Positions 9,271 through 16,393 of a stretch of DNA of 46,288 nucleotides are shown here, piece after piece (within the stretch, counting starts at the first letter, position 1; each line of letters begins with the position of its first letter). The stretch spans positions 79,595-125,882 of the forward strand of contig WTKN01000066.1 of assembly GCA_011524395.1 (NCBI GenBank), read 5' to 3'. The translations under genes and the position numbers were made by a program. The stretch is from Moorena sp. SS36440bin_2 (GTDB taxonomy: Bacteria; Cyanobacteriota; Cyanobacteriia; Cyanobacteriales; Coleofasciculaceae). Under the pieces are notes generated by a model, which worked only from the letters and a program-made list of their open reading frames with translations, was not told the origin of the DNA and did not search any database.

Positions 9271-9754
9271 TCATTTGGCATCCTTATTAAGAAGAATCTC
9301 GCAACTAGCGAGAGGCAACAAAGGTACCACCCAACAAAAATATTGGTTAAATATTACTGAATTGAATTTAATAAATACGGACATGGTCAGTAAACCACTA
9401 GTATAGATGCCAATTTGTCGCTTCATGGCACTCAGAAAGACTAGACTCATTACCAACAGCATTGGCAACTTACTAGTCTTGTAATCCTAATAATTGAGTT
9501 AATGCTGAAAGCCAATAAAAAAGGGGGAAATAGGTAGTATACTTCTGATTCTATCTCATATTTCCCGATAAGACTCTAGCGTAGGGATTTTCCCCCGATA
9601 AAATTCGCTTCCCTTCTACCCAGCTATAGTAAATATCGTGTCCCTCAGTGTTATAGTTCCAAACTTGCAAAAGTTTGACATTAATGACAACACCGACAAC
9701 AGCGATTAAAATTAGACAGATAATTACTAAACTCTTTCTTTGACTCATTATCAT
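9271..9754 (-). pseudogene. Decayed membrane glycosyltransferase: N- and C-terminal remnants
   Basis: Two pieces on the same strand look like the two ends of one polytopic protein. The first starts at ATG 9754 (a hydrophobic helix, then HDIYYSWVEGKRILSGENPYARVLSGNMR), hits TAG at 9551-9553 and continues in the same frame as NQKYTTYFPLFYWLSALTQLLGLQD before a second stop near 9475. The second piece (9271-9468) reads LVMSLVFLSA..IFNQYFCWVVPLLPLA, which resembles the last membrane helices of GT39/GT87-like (GT-C) transferases. Several hundred residues between them are missing. I infer a point nonsense mutation plus a large internal deletion. Each piece could instead be a real small membrane protein, but the read-through frame makes that less likely. 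Confidence 0.6.
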
Positions 9755-9766
9755 CTTCCTTCTTGA

Positions 9767-9795
9767 TTATTCGTTAATTAACAATTAACGAATAA
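9767..9795. terminator. 13-bp AT-rich inverted repeat between the pseudogene and the cyclase gene
   Basis: TTATTCGTTAATT (9767-9779) and AATTAACGAATAA (9783-9795) pair perfectly around a 3-base loop, 18 bases past the stop of the cyclase gene. There is no T-run after it on the minus strand, so it would be a weak terminator at best and may be a mobile palindrome. Confidence 0.4.
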
Positions 9796-9812
9796 CCTTC
9801 AATGATAAGTAT

Positions 9813-11900
9813 TCAATCGAACTTGAGCTCATGGTTTATTTTCTCAGGACGCCCCATCCCAGCTGTGATGGCATAACTTTGAGCCAACAACTGTAACCAA
9901 AGCTGTGGATAACGCTTTTCAAGCCAGGGCTGTAAGCGTCGAACTAGACTGGGAAACCAACCTTTGAGCAACCCGCTGACAAAGGCATTGCTAGTAAAAC
10001 TTAAGTAACTGCCTACCCAAAGCAAGAAATCCTTAGCACCAGCCATGTCCAAAATCCAGGGGATGAGGGCAGGGTTTCGCCGAGCTGCTTTGAGTGCCAG
10101 TCGATTAAAGGTTAACCAACTGAAACGGTCTTTAATAAACGTATCTGGTACCTCCGGTGGTTCATCTGCCAACAAACCAAAGAAGGTATTGAGCATGGAG
10201 TTAATCCGCTGGGGTGGTAGATGACGACCTGTTGGTACCATCATCCCCTGGGAAAAGAGCCAGGTCACAGCAATATTACTTTGATAGGCGCGAATTTGAT
10301 TTAAATCCTTAGCACTCAAAAGATTGTGCCGCAAGGCAGTGTCCAATAGATCGGTTAAGCGATAGAGGTTACGCACTAAGGAACCAAAGCCAGTGAACAC
10401 CAAGGGAGACTGAAGGGAAGCAGCATCACCAATGGCAACCAGTCGGTCAAAGGCCACAATGCGATCGCGACTTCCGACCGTAAAATGTCCGGGAATATAC
10501 CCAAAGGTTGGTTTCTTCCACACCAACTTTTCTATATCACATCGGCGGTATTCCGGTAAGATAGTAAAGAAATCTTCATACATTTCTAATAAAGAGCCGG
10601 GATTCTCAGGATGTATCTGATGGTAATGGAACAAATAAATTGTCAATTCCTGACCTGCACCAGGGAACAACTCCCAAATCAGCTGACGTCCCCGGGAAAT
10701 ATCCCCATGACTATTGAGAACATCACCATAATCGGGATCCCACACCTGAGGCTCTAATCCCTCAATCACAGCCCCCACCGTGGGACAGACACTATTAAAC
10801 GCCCTACCCCCATTGAGCTGCCAAGCAATTGGTGAAGCCGTTCCCATGGCATCCACCAACAGACGACCACTCACTTCTCGGTGAGATTTAGTCGGTAAGT
10901 GTTGCAACTCCACCACAACTTCCTCTGGGGTGATAGTTGCTTGGATAAACTCTGTTTCATCCCAGATTTCTCCCCCAGCACTGGTGAGCTTCTTCCCACA
11001 CAGTTGCAAAAACTTAGCAGAATCAATGGCGATATTGAGCACCCTTGGCGTGTGCAATATCGCTGCTTTCAAGTGGGGAGGGTTGTTGCTATCAAAGAAC
11101 TTATTGAATCCATCAACGTATTCCCTACCAATAATCCCTTCAAACTCAGTTGGGGTAAATAAATCCAAATCAATCAGGCTTTGAAACTCATCCCGTGAAA
11201 TATTCCATTCCCGGTTCATCCGCCCAAAGGTTAACCGCTCAATCAGCAATACCCGATAACCCCGCTGCGCCATTGTTGCAGCATGGATCACTCCCAAGGC
11301 ACCACCGATGTAGATTACGTCGTACTTAGAGGTTGAAGGTTCAAGGTTAGATGGTTGTTCACGAACACCGTTCAACTCCTTAAACACTACCTGCTTGGGC
11401 TGCTGGGGGTGACGAACACCCTCACGCCAGCGCTTTTCCCACCAATAAACTCGATTAAGGTCATATTCTCCTTTAGGCATTTTCCGGAAAAAATGCACAG
11501 TCTGAGGATAATAGGGTGCTAATGCTTCAAAGATGGATTGCTCCGATAACTCTACATCCGGTGGTTCTGGATAGTGGTAGGGGAATTGATCCCGAAGACT
11601 CTGGGTCAGCTGTCTTAGAATTAGCTTTTCGCCCCTCAGGGGCTTTTCGCACCAACGAAAGGCTTTGAGGTAGGTGGTTCGCTGCACAGACCACACAAAA
11701 ATCGAGATTTCTGGAATCAAAGAGACTACAACTGTAGTCTTGTGATTAGAATTCTCATCAGGAGTAGTCTCCAATTGCAGACGGATACCATCCGGCGTGA
11801 TTATCTTATCCCCGAGCTTAGGCTGCCATTCCTGTTGCAACCATTGGCACACAGTATTGGTGTCTGGTGTAGGGATTTCTACGTACAGAATCTCTTTCAT
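9813..11900 (-). CDS. cruA: CruA-type lycopene cyclase-like flavoprotein
   Basis: 695 residues. From about residue 193 there is an FAD-binding Rossmann fold (YDVIYIGGALGVIHAATMAQ, ending in an acidic residue at E221). It is followed by FGRMNREWNISRDEFQ, the landmark of the CruA/CruP carotenoid cyclase family, and GRLLVDAMGTASPIAWQLNGG. In cyanobacteria CruA converts lycopene to gamma- or beta-carotene at the membrane; CruP is a shorter paralogue of disputed activity. The 190-residue N-terminal domain (TVVVSLIPEISIFVWSVQRT, RVYWWEKRWREG) and the total length favour CruA over CruP. The linker just before the FAD fold (residues 176-192) is encoded by a copy of an intergenic repeat. The gene stands alone, and ATG 11900 is the first in frame. 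Confidence 0.65.
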   Translation of the reverse strand: MKEILYVEIPTPDTNTVCQWLQQEWQPKLGDKIITPDGIRLQLETTPDENSNHKTTVVVSLIPEISIFVWSVQRTTYLKAFRWCEKPLRGEKLILRQLTQSLRDQFPYHYPEPPDVELSEQSIFEALAPYYPQTVHFFRKMPKGEYDLNRVYWWEKRWREGVRHPQQPKQVVFKELNGVREQPSNLEPSTSKYDVIYIGGALGVIHAATMAQRGYRVLLIERLTFGRMNREWNISRDEFQSLIDLDLFTPTEFEGIIGREYVDGFNKFFDSNNPPHLKAAILHTPRVLNIAIDSAKFLQLCGKKLTSAGGEIWDETEFIQATITPEEVVVELQHLPTKSHREVSGRLLVDAMGTASPIAWQLNGGRAFNSVCPTVGAVIEGLEPQVWDPDYGDVLNSHGDISRGRQLIWELFPGAGQELTIYLFHYHQIHPENPGSLLEMYEDFFTILPEYRRCDIEKLVWKKPTFGYIPGHFTVGSRDRIVAFDRLVAIGDAASLQSPLVFTGFGSLVRNLYRLTDLLDTALRHNLLSAKDLNQIRAYQSNIAVTWLFSQGMMVPTGRHLPPQRINSMLNTFFGLLADEPPEVPDTFIKDRFSWLTFNRLALKAARRNPALIPWILDMAGAKDFLLWVGSYLSFTSNAFVSGLLKGWFPSLVRRLQPWLEKRYPQLWLQLLAQSYAITAGMGRPEKINHELKFD
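11331..11374. repeat. GGTTGAAGGTT-type repeat inside the CruA-like gene
   Basis: The stretch beginning GGTTGAAGGTTCAAGGTT and continuing TGGTTGTTC matches the intergenic repeat at about 3363-3406 between atpA and atpC with only a few differences in its first 32 bases. It encodes the hydrophilic linker just before the FAD-binding fold, where an extra loop should be tolerated. Confidence 0.6.
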
Positions 11901-12059
11901 AGGGGTTATGTGATCACAAATGTCATTAAGAGGAGAGACGGAGGTAATCAGTGATGAAAATACGCTAAGCTTCCAAGTATCGACTTGTTTAATATTCGTA
12001 AAAATACTTTACATTGATTTCAGTTTAGTTATAGTCAAGGGTGCCCTTGTTTGTTAGGT

Positions 12060-12314
12060 ATGAATTATCCCATTCCAGCTAGTCCACAAGAAATAGTCGC
12101 CCTACGTCAACAACCAGTTGATGAAGAACTGGTGGTAATGGCGATTGCTGGTGTCATTCAAATTGCCCGTCAAGAGGGACAGTCTCTTGACGATTTAACT
12201 GCCGAAGTCTTAGCAGAAGACGATTGGCTTGATCACTCACAAAGAGTATTACTCAATGACCTAGTTGTCCAAGCCTGGGAGAGTCTGCCTGAATTGGAAT
12301 GGCAGGCGTCTTAA
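12060..12314 (+). CDS. Small conserved-looking hypothetical protein, 84 residues
   Basis: Acidic, soluble, helical protein starting MNYPIPASPQEIVALRQQP; I use the ATG at 12060 rather than an in-frame TTG nine bases earlier. It has no cysteine pair, membrane helix or recognisable motif; DDLTAEVLAEDDWLDHSQRVLL and VVQAWESLPELEW suggest a small alpha-helical bundle. It diverges from the CruA-like gene, with 159 bp of shared upstream DNA that must hold both promoters. Codon use looks native. I do not recognise the family and assign no function. Confidence 0.6.
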   Translation: MNYPIPASPQEIVALRQQPVDEELVVMAIAGVIQIARQEGQSLDDLTAEVLAEDDWLDHSQRVLLNDLVVQAWESLPELEWQAS

Positions 12315-12556
12315 GCCAAGCGCCAAGCTCGTAATCGTAATTGCTACGACTCAAGCCATGACGCATCTACCTTTTTCATCATTGATTGGCATTAGACCTG
12401 CCAGAATTAGTAGTTTTCTGATCTTGTTTGCGTCAATTGTTGTTTATGCAAGCTTTTTGCCTGACAACTGCGGCGAAGTCTATTGATTGGCAAATTTCCC
12501 CCAGTTAGAAAACTACTCCTGAGTCAAACAAGATCTTTAACAGAACCAATCAATTC
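12315..12556. other. Spacer between converging genes with scrambled short inverted repeats
   Basis: Between the small hypothetical gene and the converging transporter gene. GTAGTTTTCT and GATCTTGTTTG occur at about 12410-12430, and their reverse complements occur near 12505-12535 in changed order. No gene and no clear terminator. Confidence 0.4.
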
Positions 12557-14263
12557 CTATTCCCCTTCCCCTTGCCTAGTAGTTGCATTACGCTCTTGTA
12601 GCTGCAAGAGAATTTGGGCATGAAATTCCTTGGTGATGGGATAGAAGTAAGCGAGTACTATACCACCAATCAAGAATAGGGTTGGCAGTGGTCCAATAGC
12701 GATACGGATGGCTAGCAGTGCCGAATCGGGTTGGGTGGGTACTGGTTGCCCAGCAGTAGATGAGATGAATCCTGACCACTCTAGGGCAATACCGACTAAA
12801 AACAGCCCTAGGGCTAAACCAAATTTTTGCAACAAAACCATGAAGCCGTAAAATATCCCTTCCCGACGCTGACCTGTGGTCAATTCATCGAGTTCAATCA
12901 CATCGGGCACCATGGACCAGGGGATGAGATAAGCCACAGAAACCCCAAAACCAGCCATAACAGCTAAACAGTACATTAAGGCAACTTGACCAGGTTGTAG
13001 CAAAAATATACCAACTTGAGCGATCACCCAGAGACTAGTTCCCATAAAGTAAGCGGTTTTTTTGCCCAATCGCTCACTGACCATCTTCCAGAAAAACAGC
13101 ATTAATAAGGCAGTACCTTGAACCGCAAGGGCGACTAAGGGAAAGGTAGACTCGGGCAATCCCATCCAATTGACTACGAAGTAAAGCAGGATAGAACCGA
13201 TTAACTGGACACCTAACCAGGAACACAGGTAAATGCCAATCACATAGAGAAAAGGCTGGTTACTGAATACAATCCGCAGTTGCTCAAAAAAGGATAAGGA
13301 GGCTGAAGTGTCAGCTTCAGAGCGCTCTGTGAAAGCAGAGCTATCTTTGAGGTGGGGTTCTGGGGTAGAAAATATTAGAGTTATACCAAAGACGGTAATT
13401 AGTAAACCAAGAAGACTCAGAAAGATACCAGTGATATCAGGGTTGCTAGTGGCACCCAATAATTTGGCAGTCACTGGGATAATCCGGGCAATGCCATAGA
13501 AAAATGATAGAAGTCCAATTAACGTCAGCAGAGTTCCTAGAGTCTTTTTCTGCTGAGTTCCCAATATAGGCTGTGCACCTCGTTCTTGGATGCCCAGCAC
13601 ACACCACAATATTGGTACCACTGCCAGCAAGGTGGTGACTAACCCTAGCACTAGATATTGCTTACCACTATCACCGGCATAGGCACTAAAAATTAATCCC
13701 CCTAGAATTAAGGTTAGGATGCTGCCACCGATGGAAAAGGTAAACCGAAAGCTGTTGAGGCTAGTGCGTTCGTTGTAGTCTTGGGTGAGTTCTGGGGTGA
13801 GGGCGGTGTAGGGTAGGTTAACTGCAGTGTAGGCAATGTTGAAGAGAATAGCAATCAGAAGGTAGTAGCTAAACAGCAACCAGTTATTAATGGTATTGTT
13901 ATTGCTGAAGTTAGGAACAATCCACTGTAAGAAAAACAGAACACCAAACGGAATTGCCCCAAACAGCATCCAAGGAATCCGACGCCCCCAACTAGAACGA
14001 GTGCGATCGCTCATAATCCCAACCATGGGATCATTGATGGCATCGGAAACTTTGCCAATCATCAGAATGCTCCCTGCCAAACCGGCTGGTAAACCAGCCA
14101 CATTGGTTAAAAATGGCAGGAGGTAAAAGACTAAGAGATTGGCGGTCATGGCTGGACCCATATCTCCAGCACCATAAGCTAGTTTGGTGGTAAAGTTAAG
14201 CTTTTCGAGTCCACCGGAGACTTGGGGACGATTACTGGCATCAGAACTAGAAACATCACTCAT
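12557..14263 (-). CDS. MFS transporter of the GPH (glycoside-pentoside-hexuronide) type
   Basis: About 568 residues from ATG 14263; a GTG at 14326 would add 21 residues. Twelve or more hydrophobic segments. The N-terminal LAYGAGDMGPAMTANLLVFYLLPFL and the loop DAINDPMVGIMSDRTRSSWGRRIPWMLFGAIPFG are diagnostic of the GPH/MelB-like sugar:cation symporter family, and TPELTQDYNERTSLNSFR after helix 4 also fits. The second half has SMVPDVIELDELTTGQRREGIFYG, matching the family's second signature. A central region with two extra helices (about 250-310) and a polar loop (TPEPHLKDSSAFTERSEADTSAS) makes it longer than the usual 450-500. The substrate is unknown. It converges on the small hypothetical gene. 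Confidence 0.88.
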   Translation of the reverse strand: MSDVSSSDASNRPQVSGGLEKLNFTTKLAYGAGDMGPAMTANLLVFYLLPFLTNVAGLPAGLAGSILMIGKVSDAINDPMVGIMSDRTRSSWGRRIPWMLFGAIPFGVLFFLQWIVPNFSNNNTINNWLLFSYYLLIAILFNIAYTAVNLPYTALTPELTQDYNERTSLNSFRFTFSIGGSILTLILGGLIFSAYAGDSGKQYLVLGLVTTLLAVVPILWCVLGIQERGAQPILGTQQKKTLGTLLTLIGLLSFFYGIARIIPVTAKLLGATSNPDITGIFLSLLGLLITVFGITLIFSTPEPHLKDSSAFTERSEADTSASLSFFEQLRIVFSNQPFLYVIGIYLCSWLGVQLIGSILLYFVVNWMGLPESTFPLVALAVQGTALLMLFFWKMVSERLGKKTAYFMGTSLWVIAQVGIFLLQPGQVALMYCLAVMAGFGVSVAYLIPWSMVPDVIELDELTTGQRREGIFYGFMVLLQKFGLALGLFLVGIALEWSGFISSTAGQPVPTQPDSALLAIRIAIGPLPTLFLIGGIVLAYFYPITKEFHAQILLQLQERNATTRQGEGE

Positions 14264-14458
14264 AACCGATAAGATAATAAAGCTCGTCAATGTGGTGATC
14301 AGAATTTTTTTAGCAAAACGAATCACTCACAAGCCATTTCTAACATTAGAATTCTTTTAGAAGTAGGGAAATTGGGAAATTGGAACGAGTGGTAATGGTG
14401 GAATAGTTTTCGACTTTTGCTAATGGTCTATTCCCTGAGCAATACCTAACCAATATAA

Positions 14459-14992
14459 ATGGCGCGAACTATGTCAGAACTTTACGTATCCTGGTCAGAG
14501 TACTATGAAAAAATTGAACGGCTAGCTGTCAAAGTCTATCAAGCCGATTGGGATTTCAACCAGATTGTCTGTATTGCTAAGGGTGGATTACGGGTTGGTG
14601 ATATCCTCTGCCGCATTTACAATCAGCCCTTAGGGATTCTGTCTGCTACTTCGTATACCGGAGCAGACAATCGCATCCGACGACCGATTACGTTTTCGAG
14701 TCACCTGGCCATGACGACAGCAAAATTAGGTAATCGGATCCTGTTGGTGGATGATTTAGTGGATTCTGGTATTAGTCTACGAGAAGGGATTAAATGGCTT
14801 TATAGTCATTATGGGACAGAAATTGAGGAGATTCGTACTGCTGTGATCTGGTATAAAGCCTGTTCTGGGATTGCTCCTGATTACTATGTGGATTATTTGC
14901 CAGATAATCCTTGGATTCATCAGCCTTTTGAACCTTATGAGTCCATGAGTCCAGCTGATTTGGCTCAAAGCTATTTAGTTAGAGAAGTGTGA
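14459..14992 (+). CDS. Phosphoribosyltransferase-family protein
   Basis: 177 residues from ATG 14459; a second ATG at 14471 (MSELYVSWSEYYEKIE) may be the real start, and neither has a clear ribosome site. The PRPP-binding loop ILLVDDLVDSGISL lies at about residues 94-107. An upstream VCIAKGGLRVGDILCRIY segment provides the pyrophosphate-side loop. Both are as in type I phosphoribosyltransferases of the xanthine/hypoxanthine group (Gpt/Hpt-like). These enzymes join PRPP to a base for purine salvage, though some family members are regulators. The base used cannot be read from the sequence. It is divergent from the transporter gene, with 195 bp between them. Confidence 0.85.
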   Translation: MARTMSELYVSWSEYYEKIERLAVKVYQADWDFNQIVCIAKGGLRVGDILCRIYNQPLGILSATSYTGADNRIRRPITFSSHLAMTTAKLGNRILLVDDLVDSGISLREGIKWLYSHYGTEIEEIRTAVIWYKACSGIAPDYYVDYLPDNPWIHQPFEPYESMSPADLAQSYLVREV

Positions 14993-15521
14993 TTGTATCA
15001 GGAGAGAGTGAGCAGAGCCAACAGAGGGGGAACAGAAATAGCACAGAACAGAAATAATAGTTGAAAGCAACCTAGACTGAACAGAAGTGATATAATATCG
15101 AGACTCGACTACCTTGCTCTACTCAAGCTGGCAGAATTTGAGATTGTCCCAGTAAATGCGATTGCTTTCTGGGGGGAAAGACTGGATAATTTGGAAATTC
15201 TGATCCTAGAGGCAAGTGAGTAGGATTTCGCAATCACAATTCCCCAAGGGAAAATACCATGGGGAATTGTAATTGCGGACCTGTGATTAACTTAGCTATT
15301 ACTTTTAGCCTTCAAAATGTCCTGAAAATGTCATTTTAGGGCTATACAAAAGTAGACGCTTAATTTGGCTGGCCTTAGGCTAGGGTAGCCATAAAAATTT
15401 ACAGCTTCTCACTAAATAGTGCCGAATTGGCATCATACTATTGGTTAGGCTATCACTGCATAGAAAGGTGACAAGCCATAATCTGATCTACTCAATACCT
15501 AGAACTAAATACCTAGAAAAA
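14993..15521. other. Intergenic region with a possible gene remnant
   Basis: A stop-free stretch of about 52 codons (15065-15223, plus strand) reads ..SRLDYLALLKLAEFEIVPVN..FWGERLDNLEILILEASE and ends at a TAG. It has no ATG or GTG start and no upstream partner, so it resembles the 3' tail of a lost gene that I cannot identify. A strong inverted repeat follows (listed separately). The rest, to 15521, contains the presumed promoter of the three-gene cassette. Confidence 0.4.
15229..15277. repeat. 17-bp inverted repeat upstream of the three-gene cassette
   Basis: CGCAATCACAATTCCCC (15229-15245) and GGGGAATTGTAATTGCG (15261-15277) are complementary with one mismatch around a 15-base loop. There is no T-run after it. 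It could be a boundary palindrome, an operator or a degenerate terminator of the tail ending at 15223. Confidence 0.55.
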
Positions 15522-16310
15522 ATGGAAATGTCAACAGTAGAACAAACAGAACAAACGGAAATGTCAACAGTAGAACAAACAGAACAAACGGAAATGTCAA
15601 CAAACCCTGAAGCAGAAAAGAAGAAAGAAAATAAGAAAGGGTTACGAGGTACCCCAGCCCAAGCTACAACTCGTCTACTACTACACTTGTGGGATCTAGG
15701 GGGATCAAAGCAGGAAGTGAAAAGAAAAGACTTAAGTGACACAGTGAAACTGAATAATGAGAGGTCTGGTGATTATACGGACATCTTTAAAACATTGGAA
15801 ACAGATGGGACGATCAAGAAAACAAAAAAAGCCCGAATTGAGTATGTGTTTTTGACAGAGGAAGGCTTGCAAGTGCTAGATGCTGGCATCAAAAGCGCTG
15901 ATTTTGAGTTTGATGGTAGTCTGGTCAGAGCCAAGGATGTCAAGGCTGTTCTAAATTGGATTCGAGAAAGAAGCTCAGTGGCTAAGGTCCTTGACCCAGG
16001 GGCTGATGCTTCGAAAACTGGGGAAAATGCGATCGCTTCTTATGAAACCTTTGAGTCGGTAGTCTTGGAGGTTTACGACAAGCTAAATCAGGACTATAAT
16101 CTTGATGAGCTCGTACCGATTTATCGGATTAGACGGGAAATTGGGGATAGTGTCAGTCGTTCCCAGTTCAATGAGTGGTTGTTGGAGATGCAAGCTAAGG
16201 ATATTTTGCAACTCCAAGGCGGTAGCTTACCCGATAGCGATCCATCCCAAATCGAAGATTCCATCACAACAGAACTGAGTGGATTACGCTGCTATGCTAA
16301 GCGGCTATAA
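15522..16310 (+). CDS. Winged-helix protein, gene 1 of a putative three-gene nuclease/ATPase cassette
   Basis: 262 residues from ATG 15522; the frame is open further upstream to 15441, but the polar N-terminus starting MEMSTVEQTEQTEM is more credible. Residues about 5-27 are two near-identical 11-residue repeats (EMSTVEQTEQT) and a charged linker follows. A winged helix-turn-helix-like segment then covers roughly 42-125 (TTRLLLHLWDLGG, KRKDLSDTVKL, DYTDIFKTLETDGTIKK, RIEYVFLTEEGLQVL). The C-terminal part (VVLEVYDKLNQDYNLDELVPIYRIRREIGDSVSRSQFNEWLL) looks like a second winged-helix module. I infer a DNA-binding or adaptor protein. It is 83 bp ahead of the ATPase gene on the same strand, so probably co-transcribed. 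No family name is recognised. Confidence 0.6.
   Translation: MEMSTVEQTEQTEMSTVEQTEQTEMSTNPEAEKKKENKKGLRGTPAQATTRLLLHLWDLGGSKQEVKRKDLSDTVKLNNERSGDYTDIFKTLETDGTIKKTKKARIEYVFLTEEGLQVLDAGIKSADFEFDGSLVRAKDVKAVLNWIRERSSVAKVLDPGADASKTGENAIASYETFESVVLEVYDKLNQDYNLDELVPIYRIRREIGDSVSRSQFNEWLLEMQAKDILQLQGGSLPDSDPSQIEDSITTELSGLRCYAKRL
15525..15602 (+). repeat. 33-bp in-frame tandem repeat in the winged-helix gene
   Basis: A 33-bp unit starting GAAATGTCAACAGTAGAACA occurs twice exactly (15525-15557, 15558-15590), followed by a 12-bp partial third copy. It encodes EMSTVEQTEQT twice. Exact identity means recent expansion, in a disordered N-terminal tail where length change is harmless. Confidence 0.9.
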
Positions 16311-16393
16311 TCCTAGGCTGGCCTGGTTATTGTAATAAATCTCTGTTGACTGTTTGTAGCGTTTCCTCACACCAAAATGACTAACAGTTTATC

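Noticed and set aside
9142-9406. Two overlapping plus-strand frames of about 70 codons
   Set aside because: They run through a CT-rich repeat and antisense to the glycosyltransferase remnant; no motif or ribosome site.
14264-14326. N-terminal extension of the transporter from GTG 14326
   Set aside because: The extra 21 residues are hydrophobic and lie ahead of a polar start typical for GPH transporters; ATG 14263 is preferred, though this is not certain.
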